Positions 8,948-17,210 of a DNA stretch of 64,000 bases are shown here, in pieces (the first letter of the stretch is position 1; each line of letters opens with the position of its first letter). The notes beneath the pieces were generated by a model. The model saw only the letters and a program-made list of their open reading frames with translations. It did no database searches and was not told the origin of the DNA. The position numbers and the translations under genes are program-made. The DNA is from Maribacter spongiicola. Lineage in GTDB: Bacteria; Bacteroidota; Bacteroidia; Flavobacteriales; Flavobacteriaceae. Location of the stretch: NCBI RefSeq assembly GCF_004364165.1, contig NZ_SOAY01000010.1:396903-460902 (forward strand). The letters are read 5' to 3'.

Positions 8948-9457
8948 CTACTTTATTCTTCTTGATTGAGTAGTAAAGGAAAGACCTTGTTGACCAACGG
9001 TAGAATTCATGATACCTTCAAATAGAGGTTCGGGGCAATCTTTAGGTGCTTGCCATTCAAAAATAAAGTTAGAACCGGTACCGCCTTCAACATCCATCTC
9101 GTCAATAATAATTTCAGCCGTTTCTAAAGGGGCTAAATAAATAGGATGACTAAAGTAATTACGTAACGATACCCCATGGGTATCAAAATACTCGGCCTTA
9201 GAAAGGTAAATAGTATCTACATCGCTTGTATTTCGTAAGCTTACCATAGCCGTTAAATTGTGGGTCTTATGTTCTGAGCTGCTATAAATTTGAGAATAGA
9301 TAGATAGATAAGATTTACCGTATTCTAAAGAATCTTGAACCTTCATGGTAATTTTTCTCTTTGACCAGTTTTCTGGGTGTATAGAGCTTATTTCCTTTTC
9401 TTGTAAACAGCTTGCCAGTACTATGACTACAGATAATAATAAGATGATTTTTTTCAT
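8948..9457 (-). CDS. DUF3124 lipoprotein
   Basis: A 169-residue lipoprotein whose signal peptide ends in the lipobox LASC (Cys17). The body fits DUF3124: an immunoglobulin-like pattern MVSLRNTSDVDTIYL, then YFDTHGVSLRNY, LAPLETAEIIIDE and the ending GTGSNFIFEWQA with NSTVGQQGLSF. The family is probably an envelope beta-sandwich of unknown function. It is a single gene, convergent with the S8 peptidase. Confidence 0.82.
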   Translation of the reverse strand: MKKIILLLSVVIVLASCLQEKEISSIHPENWSKRKITMKVQDSLEYGKSYLSIYSQIYSSSEHKTHNLTAMVSLRNTSDVDTIYLSKAEYFDTHGVSLRNYFSHPIYLAPLETAEIIIDEMDVEGGTGSNFIFEWQAPKDCPEPLFEGIMNSTVGQQGLSFTTQSRRIK

Positions 9458-9549
9458 AGGTATGGCTCGTTTTGAATAAATGTCGTTACTAACAAAATTA
9501 CATCATTAGTGCTGTTTTTATATCGGTGGATGGTAATTTTAACTCGATT

Positions 9550-10272
9550 CTATGAATTAGCCACTTTCTTTACTTCATTATCGGTTAAAAGATCCTGATT
9601 TCTTAATCTTAAATATACCTGGGCAGTAGTCAAGACGTCTAGTTCACAATAGGTAACGATTCGGTTTAAATCGTTTTCTTCGTAATATACAACCCTTACC
9701 ATGCTGCCATCGATATCTTCTTTAGGGGAAGGAATACCCAACACATGTGCCATTAGCTTTAGCGAAGTATAATGTTTGTAGTCGCCAAATTTCCAAAGCT
9801 CCATCGTATCGATATGCGGAACTTCCCATGGTTTTTTACCGAACAAATCTAGTTTTTGAGGTAGCGATATACCGTGAATGATCATTCTGCGAGCGATATA
9901 CGGAAAGTCGAATTCTTTGCCATTGTGCGCACAGAGTACATTTTTAACATGGTTAAAATGCTCGTCTAATAAATCTTTAAAGTCCTGTAATAGCTTAGCT
10001 TCTTCTCCGTAAAACGTGGTGATTCTAAAATTACGCACCTCTTTTTGAAACGTAAAATAACCTACAGATATGCAAATAATTTTACCGAACTCTGCCCATA
10101 TTCCGGCACGCTCGTAGAACTCTTCTGCAGTTACATTATCTTTTCTTTGGTATTTAGATTTGTGCGCCCACAGTTCTTGTGTAGTTTCATCTAACTGGTC
10201 AAAAGAACTTTTTTCAGGTACGGTTTCTATATCTAAAAACAAGATATTTTCGAGATGTATTTTATCAGGCAT
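9550..10272 (-). CDS. Predicted 3'-5' exonuclease (DnaQ/PolB-like RNase H fold)
   Basis: A 240-residue exonuclease-like protein. The first acidic motif is LFLDIETVP; the second region, AHNGKEFDFPYIARRM, carries the Asp; the last shows TYCELDVLTTAQVYL. This DEDD pattern matches predicted PolB-like 3'-5' exonucleases. The start is set at the ATG at 10272 (MPDKIHLENILF). The open frame runs 89 codons further upstream, but that part translates non-coding DNA including repeat R1. It is the left, probably ancestral, border of the accessory hotspot. Confidence 0.85.
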   Translation of the reverse strand: MPDKIHLENILFLDIETVPEKSSFDQLDETTQELWAHKSKYQRKDNVTAEEFYERAGIWAEFGKIICISVGYFTFQKEVRNFRITTFYGEEAKLLQDFKDLLDEHFNHVKNVLCAHNGKEFDFPYIARRMIIHGISLPQKLDLFGKKPWEVPHIDTMELWKFGDYKHYTSLKLMAHVLGIPSPKEDIDGSMVRVVYYEENDLNRIVTYCELDVLTTAQVYLRLRNQDLLTDNEVKKVANS

Positions 10273-10443
10273 AGAAAGGTAAGATACTAATAAGTAGGAA
10301 ATTAACACAATTTCACTAATTTGAAAAATCCAATTTATTATTACATCCCATTTAAAATGTGAGAAGGTTTTAGATGTTTTTTTGATAACAAGGGAGTATT
10401 TTGAAAGAAATGTTGTGATGAGTAGCGAAAGAGCAATAAAACT

Positions 10444-10640
10444 AACAAACCAACCAAACGGTCTGTTTTTTACTGGTAAAAGGAATTGAGAATTCTTGAA
10501 ACTAACGACGGCAATCGCAATTGGATCGATAAAATGCAAAGCATACGAAGTTAAATAGGTGTTTTAGGCACTAAACAAACTTAGTGGTTTGTTTTTTGGT
10601 ATTATAAAAGTAAGGTTAGAACAACAATTTCTGCTTTCCG
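10444..10640 (-). repeat. Hotspot repeat copy R1
   Basis: First of four related copies (others at 15556-15878, 21470-21799 and 22969-23185). Shared blocks in order are AACCAACC, then GTCTGTTTTTTAC, then AACGACGGCAATCGCAATT with ATCGATAAAAT, then a hairpin-like AAACAAACTTAGTGGTTTG followed by TTTTTT. The right end has a degraded version of the ogt stop region (GTTAGAACAACAATTTCTGC). It is the most diverged copy and lies between the exonuclease gene and the cargo. Confidence 0.85.
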
Positions 10641-10654
10641 CTATGAACTTAGGG

Positions 10655-10702
10655 AGGTTTACGTTTTACGTTTATGCCCGCAGACACGTAAAATGTAAAC
10701 CT
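10655..10702. repeat. Large imperfect hairpin
   Basis: AGGTTTACGTTTTACGT (10655-10671) pairs with ACGTAAAATGTAAACCT (10686-10702), 17 bp with one mismatch that becomes a G-U pair in RNA. The loop is 14 nt. There is no T-run, so it is not an ordinary terminator. It sits beside repeat R1 in the 570-bp gene-free stretch 10273-10842, where I see nothing else but R1. Confidence 0.8.
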
Positions 10703-10842
10703 ATCATTTAAAACCTACATCTGTTTTGTTGTTAGCTTTTCTGAGTTAGTACTGCGTTCACTATTCGATTTTAATGAAATAAAATACAAGGCGTATATTA
10801 AATCAGGGGAGTTCGCTATGTATAATTTGTTTCCAGTTATCA

Positions 10843-11505
10843 TTAAGCCAAGCCGTAGTAAATGCAAATCAAAGAAATGGTATCAAAAAAACCATGTACG
10901 GCAATTACAAACCACAAGTCGTATTTGCGTAGGTAGAATATTAAAGCTATAAGCCCTCCAACGGTACCTGCAACAATTTGTCCGGTAATGCCTTGATAAC
11001 TGTGCATAAATCCGAAAAAGCAAGCTAACAGGACGATATTAAGAACAATACTTAATTTACTTTCTCCGAAGAATTTTACAAATTGTCTCATGAAATAACC
11101 ACGAAAGATAATTTCTTCTCCAAACCCGGCAGTAGCCCACACGACTAATAAGGCAATTAAGCAAGCGGAAAGATTTCCTTCCAATTCTTTAAAACTTGAA
11201 TAATCTATCGGAACTCCTGTAAGTTTTGTAATGCCAGGAACCAATAAAAGGACATAAAAAGCAAAGAGACCTAGTGCGACTAAGGGTGCTAATACGAAGA
11301 TGTTTTTGACCGTGAATTTTTCACGTTGAAAGCCTAGCGTTGAGAATGGTTTTCCATTGTATTCTATATAATTTGATAAGATGATTAATAGTGAAACAAC
11401 GAGGTTTTCTATATAACTTAAATGGAGTGGTCCAAACCATATAAAGCAGATGACTGCAACGGTAATTAATGGAATTAAAGTTTGTCGTAAGGTAACTTTG
11501 TTCAT
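10843..11505 (-). CDS. CPBP family intramembrane metalloprotease
   Basis: A 220-residue membrane protein with about six to eight hydrophobic segments. It has the CPBP/CAAX signature: EEIIFRGYFMRQ (motif 1, EExxxR), FGFMHSYQG (motif 2, His) and a third histidine in AVHGFFDT. The family are Rce1-like membrane proteases; in bacteria some are linked to bacteriocin immunity. It is the first cargo gene next to repeat R1. The substrate is unknown. Confidence 0.88.
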   Translation of the reverse strand: MNKVTLRQTLIPLITVAVICFIWFGPLHLSYIENLVVSLLIILSNYIEYNGKPFSTLGFQREKFTVKNIFVLAPLVALGLFAFYVLLLVPGITKLTGVPIDYSSFKELEGNLSACLIALLVVWATAGFGEEIIFRGYFMRQFVKFFGESKLSIVLNIVLLACFFGFMHSYQGITGQIVAGTVGGLIALIFYLRKYDLWFVIAVHGFFDTISLICIYYGLA

Positions 11506-11619
11506 TATTTTAGGTTTTAAATTCTAAACGAATTAATGAACAAAAACGCTGAAACTCCCTTTATTTACTAATGTTCTTACTGAATGGTAGTAGATTAATA
11601 CCTGAATAGTCGGTTTTTA

Positions 11620-12456
11620 TTATTGAAACCAATTCATAAATTCTTTTCGTTTGTACCTACTGATATTTATTTCTTTAATAGCATCGTTTTCAATAGCAGC
11701 TTTTAATTTAATACGTAGTTTACCATTCTCAATTTTTTCTATTTCTTCTACAGCATCTTTGTGAACGATAATTTGTCTATTGGCTCTATAAAACAATTGA
11801 TTGTTTATTTTCTCTTCCAACTCATTCAATATAAAATCGGTACTAATAGTTGTGCCATCATTTTTAACGGCAAATACAATTTTGTTTTGACTATAAAAGC
11901 ATGCAATATTCTCATAAGCTAGTTTTGTAGTTTTTGCACCGCTTTCTATAGTTACAACAGCATCTTTTAATGATGTCTTATATAAATTGTATACATCTTG
12001 GGCATATGACAACCCTATGAGAATAAAGCTCAATAGTAAGGTAATCAGTAAACCAATTAATAAATAATAGAACTCAATCTCACCGTCTACTACTAGACTA
12101 AAAATAAAATTTATAGGAATGTACATGAGAGTTATATAGCCTAAGGTTGAAGCCATAAACCAAACAATAGTTGTCATTTCAATTTTTTTATAGAAATGCT
12201 TTTTCTTGTAATATTGAAAATTAAGCTCGGTTATGATGCCAATAAAAATGCATAAAATAATAGAAGCCAAAAAACCTTCAATTGGGAATCTATATACATC
12301 ACTACCAGGAAAACTTTCTGGTGTAGATAAATGATTTATGATTAAAGAGAAAATAATAAATATGACAACTTTTTTAAACCAACGCCATGCAGAACTACTG
12401 CTAAAGTTTTGCCAGGGCATTTTTAGGATGTTTTTGGTCGGTGGTTTGGTACTCAT
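11620..12456 (-). CDS. Membrane-bound LytTR transcription regulator
   Basis: A 278-residue protein with four predicted membrane segments (about residues 28-46, 64-85, 95-125 and 135-160) and a C-terminal LytTR DNA-binding domain (about 170-278). The latter shows ACFYSQNKIVFAVKNDGTT, FYRANRQIIVHKDAVEEIE and ISRYKRKEFMNWF. No receiver or kinase domain or partner gene is present, so it is an orphan regulator of the one-component membrane type. Its targets are unknown; the LytTR-like repeats at 6661-6691 are one speculative candidate. Confidence 0.9.
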   Translation of the reverse strand: MSTKPPTKNILKMPWQNFSSSSAWRWFKKVVIFIIFSLIINHLSTPESFPGSDVYRFPIEGFLASIILCIFIGIITELNFQYYKKKHFYKKIEMTTIVWFMASTLGYITLMYIPINFIFSLVVDGEIEFYYLLIGLLITLLLSFILIGLSYAQDVYNLYKTSLKDAVVTIESGAKTTKLAYENIACFYSQNKIVFAVKNDGTTISTDFILNELEEKINNQLFYRANRQIIVHKDAVEEIEKIENGKLRIKLKAAIENDAIKEINISRYKRKEFMNWFQ

Positions 12457-12660
12457 TAATTAGAAGCTCTATAAATTGGCAGTGAATATATCCTTATTAT
12501 ATTTTTATACCAAAAGGTATAAACAGTAATGAATTAATATGCGCTGGCATTTTATTTAAACACAAATCTTTATAATACTTATTTTATTACGTTATATACA
12601 TTTGGGTTAAGTTTCTCCATATAAAATTCAAGATGAGGTATTTCTGTAAACCCAAACTTT

Positions 12661-13158
12661 TTATTTCCCCATGCCTTTGTTAGCTACAGTTTTTATCTTT
12701 CTGTTTAATATTTTGTTAATTCGCCTTTTATTTTCTTGTTGTAGTAATGAAGGATAAAGATTCATTAAAATATTTGGTATCATCATTGCCAGTCCAAATA
12801 ATATACCAGTCGTTATGCTTTTGTAAGAAGCAACAATTGAAACAAATAAAAAACCAATTAAATGACTAATTTCAGATAGCGTCATTTCACTTCTGATTTC
12901 AGTTAAATCAGCGTTTTTATGTTCCAACTTTATTTTCTGATTGAAAAACTTGAAAAAAGTGTTTTTCACAACCCATTTAAAGTTCTTAATTCCAATTTTT
13001 TTATTCAGTCCTTTATTTTTTATAAAATTCAGATTCGATACTTTTTCATAGTATTCAGTTTTCATAAGTAGCCCATTAAGTACCATTCCAACTATCCAAG
13101 AAATAAACGACATTGATATTCCAAATGTGAAACCTAAAATTAACTGTTTTATTATCAT
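12661..13158 (-). CDS. Small membrane protein, possibly CrtO-like
   Basis: A 165-residue protein with an N-terminal membrane segment (about 5-30), a basic loop and a pair of hydrophobic segments (about 98-132). These are followed by NILMNLYPSLLQQENKRRINKIL. The N-x-YPxLLQ-x-x-N-x-R pattern recalls the glycosyl-diaponeurosporenoate acyltransferase (CrtO-like) membrane family. This is a resemblance only; there is no pathway context. It lies in the hotspot with its own 5' region. Confidence 0.5.
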   Translation of the reverse strand: MIIKQLILGFTFGISMSFISWIVGMVLNGLLMKTEYYEKVSNLNFIKNKGLNKKIGIKNFKWVVKNTFFKFFNQKIKLEHKNADLTEIRSEMTLSEISHLIGFLFVSIVASYKSITTGILFGLAMMIPNILMNLYPSLLQQENKRRINKILNRKIKTVANKGMGK

Positions 13159-13175
13159 TTTTATTTTGGCGAATT

Positions 13176-13201
13176 GTAGCTAAAGCTTATTGTTTTGCTT
13201 T
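13176..13201. repeat. 26-bp cassette boundary repeat, copy 1
   Basis: This segment matches 13785-13810 at 24 of 26 bases; both contain CTTATTGTTTTGCTTT. The two copies are 609 bp apart in direct orientation and flank the 105-aa gene at 13347-13664 together with CCTGCC palindromes. This suggests tandem cassette-like units. Confidence 0.75.
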
Positions 13202-13259
13202 TTCTTGTTTTAAAGCTATATCCATTCCCAATAACTATCGAGATTAGTGACTTAATAAA

Positions 13260-13271
13260 CCTGCCGGCAGG
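13260..13271. repeat. Short palindrome CCTGCCGGCAGG
   Basis: A 12-bp perfect palindrome, a shorter version of the 20-bp palindromes at 13756-13775 and 18060-18079. All three lie in the accessory region, and their GC content stands out from the AT-rich surroundings. It looks like a REP-type extragenic element. Confidence 0.75.
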
Positions 13272-13346
13272 TACACACAGACCTTTCGGTAGTGTCAGTA
13301 AAGTCTGTATTTGTTTTAGGCTTAGTTACTAAATAGCTTTTTAAGT

Positions 13347-13664
13347 TTACATTATTAACACTCGATATAGATCATAAATATTAGCGAATATTAATGATAG
13401 AAATAGTGCTAAGGCTCCGAAATTAATAATAATTCCGATAATTTTTTTAGCGGTGTTTGGCTCTTTAATCCCTTTAAGTGATATGATGCACCCTACAATA
13501 CTTATAAAGCCAATTATAAATAAAAGAAAACCAATGACAATTGAAACTGCATAAAATTTAGATGGATTTAAAATGAAAATAAGAGCTATTACAATTAATA
13601 ATAATCCGATTTCAAGCATCCCATATTTAAATGCTTTAATTGAGTTTAAATTGTTTGTATTCAT
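13347..13664 (-). CDS. Small three-helix membrane protein, unknown
   Basis: A 105-residue protein with three hydrophobic segments (about residues 15-33, 35-60 and 75-95) and little else. I do not recognise a family. Codon use and AT-richness resemble the neighbours. It is flanked by the 26-bp direct repeats at 13176 and 13785, as if it were one mobile unit. It could be an immunity-type or accessory membrane protein, but nothing in the sequence shows this. Confidence 0.6.
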   Translation of the reverse strand: MNTNNLNSIKAFKYGMLEIGLLLIVIALIFILNPSKFYAVSIVIGFLLFIIGFISIVGCIISLKGIKEPNTAKKIIGIIINFGALALFLSLIFANIYDLYRVLIM

Positions 13665-13755
13665 TAAGATGAATTAATAAATTATAAATTGTTTAGCTTG
13701 TTGCAATCGGTTTAGATAGTCCTAGTATTTAGTATAAGGAGACTTTTCGTTTCCG

Positions 13756-13775
13756 CCTGCCTGCCGGCAGGCAGG
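13756..13775. repeat. 20-bp palindrome, accessory-region copy
   Basis: CCTGCCTGCCGGCAGGCAGG is a perfect 20-bp palindrome, identical to 18060-18079. It lies in the 258-bp gene-free gap 13665-13922, just before the second 26-bp boundary repeat. Confidence 0.9.
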
Positions 13776-13784
13776 TCTGCCGAC

Positions 13785-13810
13785 GTAACTAAACCTTATT
13801 GTTTTGCTTT
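13785..13810. repeat. 26-bp cassette boundary repeat, copy 2
   Basis: Partner of 13176-13201 (24 of 26 bases identical, same orientation). It begins 10 bp after the 20-bp palindrome. The spacing between copies, 609 bp, equals one gene plus its flanks. Confidence 0.75.
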
Positions 13811-13922
13811 AATTTTTTCATCAGAGCAAAAGCCTAAAGATTTTCGGACACATAAATATAAACAAACCATTGGCTTTAAAACTAAAATCCGCATTACTCA
13901 TTGATGTTATTGTCTCACATTT

Positions 13923-14630
13923 TTATAGTGCTATTTTGACAATTTCATGAATATTTCTATTCACTAGTTCTGTTATAAATTTGGTTTCTCCTCCCATTGT
14001 AGTGAATGCTAAGTCAAGATCGGTATTCACAACCCAATTTTTCTCTTTTGGGTAAATCAAACTTGGTGTTAGTCTCAAATTATCTATTTCAAATATTTTC
14101 GGAAGTTCATTTATTCTACCACTGTAAATCAAATCCTTTTCCCAGTTTTTTGTTGCTAGAAAAGTATAGAACAGTTCAATTTCTTGATTTCCATATAATT
14201 CTAATACTACTTCTACTAAACTAATTAAATGTTCTTTATCCATTAATCCTTCGACAGGATACAATTCGTTGTTAAATTGCTTATCATAAGAATGAGTATG
14301 TTTAATACTGTCCATAATAGCTTTATTCAAATCAAATTCTTGATATTTTCTATCGTGAAAATCTTTCCAAGTCACGCGAGAAAAGTTATCTTCAGGAAAT
14401 TCTTCGTCAGACAATTCCCTAACTACAATTTTATCGTTTGGAATTTTATTATTTATCCAAAATGAGTGAAAAGCAATTGCATATTCTTGAAAATTATTTG
14501 GCAAGGTTAATTGAAGGAAAAATTTAGATGGATTTTGTTCACGCAATTTTAAATCATATTCCTTTTGTCCACCTACAATAGTTGCATAAGGTTTAATCCA
14601 ATCTTCTATGTCTTTTTCTATTAATTTCAT
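13923..14630 (-). CDS. Hypothetical protein
   Basis: A 235-residue soluble protein with no recognised family, signal peptide or membrane segment. The frame stays open for 45 codons upstream, but the start is set at 14630 (MKLIEKDIEDWIKP), preceded by an AAGAAAAG purine run; the earlier part lacks protein-like composition. Acidic stretches such as VRELSDEEFPEDNFS and many aromatic residues recall small immunity or adaptor proteins, but this is weak. It lies alone between repeats R1 and R2. Confidence 0.55.
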   Translation of the reverse strand: MKLIEKDIEDWIKPYATIVGGQKEYDLKLREQNPSKFFLQLTLPNNFQEYAIAFHSFWINNKIPNDKIVVRELSDEEFPEDNFSRVTWKDFHDRKYQEFDLNKAIMDSIKHTHSYDKQFNNELYPVEGLMDKEHLISLVEVVLELYGNQEIELFYTFLATKNWEKDLIYSGRINELPKIFEIDNLRLTPSLIYPKEKNWVVNTDLDLAFTTMGGETKFITELVNRNIHEIVKIAL

Positions 14631-14845
14631 GGCTTTTCTTAAGTGTTCTATTACGGTTTTGTTGATGGCAAGTAGGGCGGTAGAAAGCGATAAATTTTCA
14701 AGTTTGCACTGAGCCAAAGTGTTGTATTTTATTTTTAATTTATTTATTCTTATAAGCCAAATCAACGATTTGCGGTGTTAAATAGTACTGAACTTTCGTA
14801 AACTTCCGAACGCCCTATTTGCTATATACCGTGTTGTATCCCGTT

Positions 14846-15463
14846 TTACCATTTTGTTCTTTCAAAATAGATAGCATCCATTTCACTATGAAAAAAACTA
14901 TTGTCAATAGAAATACCAATTTTCGATAGATATTCAAGAATGATGTCATTATTCATTCGTTTGTTTTTAATTCTTTTAGAGTAATGCTCTAAGTTCTCAA
15001 AATCTTGGACTTGACCTGTTTCATAGAATTTCCAAGGTCCACCATCATTCATTGAATAAATGATACGTTCAATATCTGATCCTCCGTAGTATTGGAATAA
15101 GTAGGCAGGATATACTGCTAAATTCTTATTTGAGAATGTTAAATCTATTACTAATCTATCATATCTCTTTGCCAAATTCCATTTTGTAGTATGAAGTCCG
15201 TCTTGATAATTAGCAAAGAAAGCAACCCATCCGTCAAGATTATTTGGTGTCCAAATTACAAACTTAGGGAAGTGAGCACCTCCAGCTGGAATCTCGGGTG
15301 GAGAAGCAACAATTTCTATGTCCAGTTTTTCGGATTTGATCTCCCAGTCTGCATTTGCTTTATTCAATTCATAGAGTCTATGAATGTCTTCTTTTATTGT
15401 CGACAAGTCAGACTTAATTAAACCCAAGGGAAAACTTGTGTATTTAGAAATTATATCTATCAT
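14846..15463 (-). CDS. Hypothetical protein
   Basis: A 205-residue soluble protein without a recognised family. It has a proline/glycine-rich segment (VASPPEIPAGGAHFPKFVIW), a WVAFFANYQDGLHTTKW strand-rich region and an acidic, charged C-terminus. There is no signal peptide. It is separated from the gene at 13923 by over 200 bp, so it probably has its own promoter. It is the rightmost gene of the block before repeat R2. Confidence 0.55.
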   Translation of the reverse strand: MIDIISKYTSFPLGLIKSDLSTIKEDIHRLYELNKANADWEIKSEKLDIEIVASPPEIPAGGAHFPKFVIWTPNNLDGWVAFFANYQDGLHTTKWNLAKRYDRLVIDLTFSNKNLAVYPAYLFQYYGGSDIERIIYSMNDGGPWKFYETGQVQDFENLEHYSKRIKNKRMNNDIILEYLSKIGISIDNSFFHSEMDAIYFERTKW

Positions 15464-15555
15464 TTTTTAATGGCATGCAACAATCGTATTTCTGCACAAT
15501 TACACATATACCCAAATATCTATAAGTATATGTAATTGTTCATTTGATCGAATCA

Positions 15556-15878
15556 CTAATATACCACTAAAGAATAAACCTACAATTAAGTATCGCTTTC
15601 CGCAGGAAAATCACAATCATAAAAATCTAATTCAATAGAAATGGTTGAAAACAACAAACCAACCAACTAGTCTTTTTTTACTGATGAAATACGCAGTAAA
15701 TCACTGAGAATAGCGTCGGCAATCGCAATTGTATCGACAAAATGCAAGGAGTGTTAGGGTAAATGGGTGTTTTGAGCACTTAACAAACCAAGTGGTTTGT
15801 TTTTTAGTTGAAAAAGTAGCTGTTTTAGAACAAACTTTGCTGTTTAGACGGGCTCTCATGGTTTAATGAACACTGTTT
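15556..15878 (-). repeat. Hotspot repeat copy R2, with an ogt 3' end
   Basis: Long copy. The left 34 bp (15556-15589) are identical to 21470-21503. Then come diverged sequence, AACAAACCAACC, the AATCGCAATTGTATCGA core, and the hairpin AACAAACC-AAGT-GGTTTGTT followed by a T-run (15782-15805). The end (about 15828-15878), read on the minus strand, encodes KQCSLNHESPSKQQSLF and a stop, matching the true ogt end KQWLLNHESPVKQQSLF. It fills most of the gene-free stretch 15464-15940. Confidence 0.88.
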
Positions 15879-15940
15879 GCAGAGCAGTTTTATGCAACGA
15901 ATTAGATAACTTCATAGTTTTAAAAAGGAACAAACATGCA

Positions 15941-16525
15941 TTAGTCTTCAGAGAGGATTCTAAAGCCTTCCATTACATAGATTAACTTACGTTTATCTTC
16001 ATATCCCGGATATTCTTCATCCGTGAACATTGATGGTAAAAAGCTCTTATATTTTGTATAATTTTCGCCTTGGTATAAACCGAAAGTATAGGTTTGTCCA
16101 CCACTTATGGCATTTCTCCATGAGTTCGCTTTTTCTCCTAAGGTCGCTAATTGATTTTGATCTATATCAAATTTTCCTTCGGTAGTACAGAGATTCAAAA
16201 ACGCCCAATACTCTGAATACTTTTTTTTCTTAAGACGTATCCTCTTTATTTTAGGGGAAGCCATTGATTGGGCGGACTCATTAATTTCGTAGCGCCTTAC
16301 CTTACCGTTGTTGAAGTAAACGATATAATATGATTCTGGTTCTATATGTGGCAGTCTAGAGTAGGCTAGGCGAACCACCAATGCGTCTGCATCATTCAAG
16401 CCAAATAATTCAACATACTTGTTTACTTCTTCTGCATTCAATTTAAAGTCAATTTTTGGTATTTCAGCTATTTGCGAAAATGCTAGAAAGGGTAGAATGG
16501 TTAGTAGGAGTAGGAGGTTTTTCAT
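15941..16525 (-). CDS. Secreted hypothetical protein
   Basis: A 194-residue protein with a signal peptide (MKNLLLLLTILPFLAFSQ). The start at 16525 is chosen for that reason, over an upstream in-frame extension. The rest shows FKLNAEEVNKYVELFGL, YYIVYFNNGKVRRYEI and YSEYWAFLNLC; I do not recognise a family. Its 5' part, including the signal peptide and upstream DNA, is duplicated at 18176-18297, where it heads a broken gene. Cargo between R2 and the mobile mystery pair. Confidence 0.65.
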   Translation of the reverse strand: MKNLLLLLTILPFLAFSQIAEIPKIDFKLNAEEVNKYVELFGLNDADALVVRLAYSRLPHIEPESYYIVYFNNGKVRRYEINESAQSMASPKIKRIRLKKKKYSEYWAFLNLCTTEGKFDIDQNQLATLGEKANSWRNAISGGQTYTFGLYQGENYTKYKSFLPSMFTDEEYPGYEDKRKLIYVMEGFRILSED

Positions 16526-16598
16526 TTGATTAGAAAGATAAAGTATTTTGTTGGCTGAAGAAGAATTTGTTTGTTTATACCTCAGTTCTTTGTTGGCT

Positions 16599-17210
16599 TC
16601 AATTTTTTGCAAATTCAATTAATGGTTTAACATTTCCATTGTCAGCTTCTTGCAATGCATTAATATACTCTTTTCTAATTTCGTTAGCTTTTACCATATT
16701 AGACTGATGCCACGAAAATATTTCATTTCTAAATATTGATTCCATAATTATGTCCGCCATCATTCTTGAATGTCTTCCATTTCCATTTGGGAAACAATGA
16801 ATAGATACTATTCGATGTTTGAATCTAATTGCTATTTCTTCTGGTGAAAAGGTTTTGTTTTCCGTCCAATATTCGGTGTCGTCCAGTAAATTTTTTAATT
16901 CAAGCCTAATTTTTGTCCATGGAATTCCGATGTTTTTTTCAGTTCTTCTAAATTCACCAGCCCATTTCCATACATCAGCATACATTTTTTTATGTAAGTC
17001 TTTAATAAACTTTTCTGTCAAAATATTTTCAGGTTTCAAATTTGTGCGAATAGTCCATTCGACAGCTTTTTCTATGTTCAGTTGCTCAAATTCATCTAAC
17101 TCTCCTTGAGTTGTAATCAATTTTATTTTATGACCATCCTTTTCTTCTTCTTCTTCTTCTTCTTCTTCTAAAGGTGTTTGTCCATCTTTGTAAACGAATT
17201 CTAATCCCAT
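16599..17210 (-). CDS. Mobile mystery protein B (Fic domain)
   Basis: A 203-residue Fic-fold protein matching the family named mobile mystery protein B. It has the typical N-terminal TPLEEEE-type segment, GELDEFEQLNIEKAVEW, and the Fic active-site loop HCFPNGNGRHSR (138-149). Fic enzymes usually transfer AMP to target proteins; the family's role is unproven, and it always travels with protein A, so a toxin-antitoxin-like pair is likely. A run of nine Glu codons (15-23) comes from a TTC/GAA microsatellite. It overlaps the mmyA frame by 10 bp, implying coupled translation. Confidence 0.9.
   Translation of the reverse strand: MGLEFVYKDGQTPLEEEEEEEEEKDGHKIKLITTQGELDEFEQLNIEKAVEWTIRTNLKPENILTEKFIKDLHKKMYADVWKWAGEFRRTEKNIGIPWTKIRLELKNLLDDTEYWTENKTFSPEEIAIRFKHRIVSIHCFPNGNGRHSRMMADIIMESIFRNEIFSWHQSNMVKANEIRKEYINALQEADNGNVKPLIEFAKN
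17142..17168. repeat. TTC x9 microsatellite in the Fic gene
   Basis: Nine perfect TTC units on the plus strand, GAA on the coding strand, giving nine consecutive Glu. Such trinucleotide tracts change length by slippage without breaking the frame. Confidence 0.95.

Noticed and set aside
10273..10539. 89-codon N-terminal extension of the exonuclease frame with hydrophobic segments
   Set aside because: It translates non-coding DNA including repeat R1; the same peptide (FID.IAIAVV.F.NSQ) appears from R4 on the minus strand, and the family start is at 10272.
15782..15805. Terminator of a minus-strand gene in repeat R2
   Set aside because: The hairpin is real, but its T-run is on the plus strand while the neighbouring genes are on the minus strand, so it would not stop them well; reported as part of the repeat.
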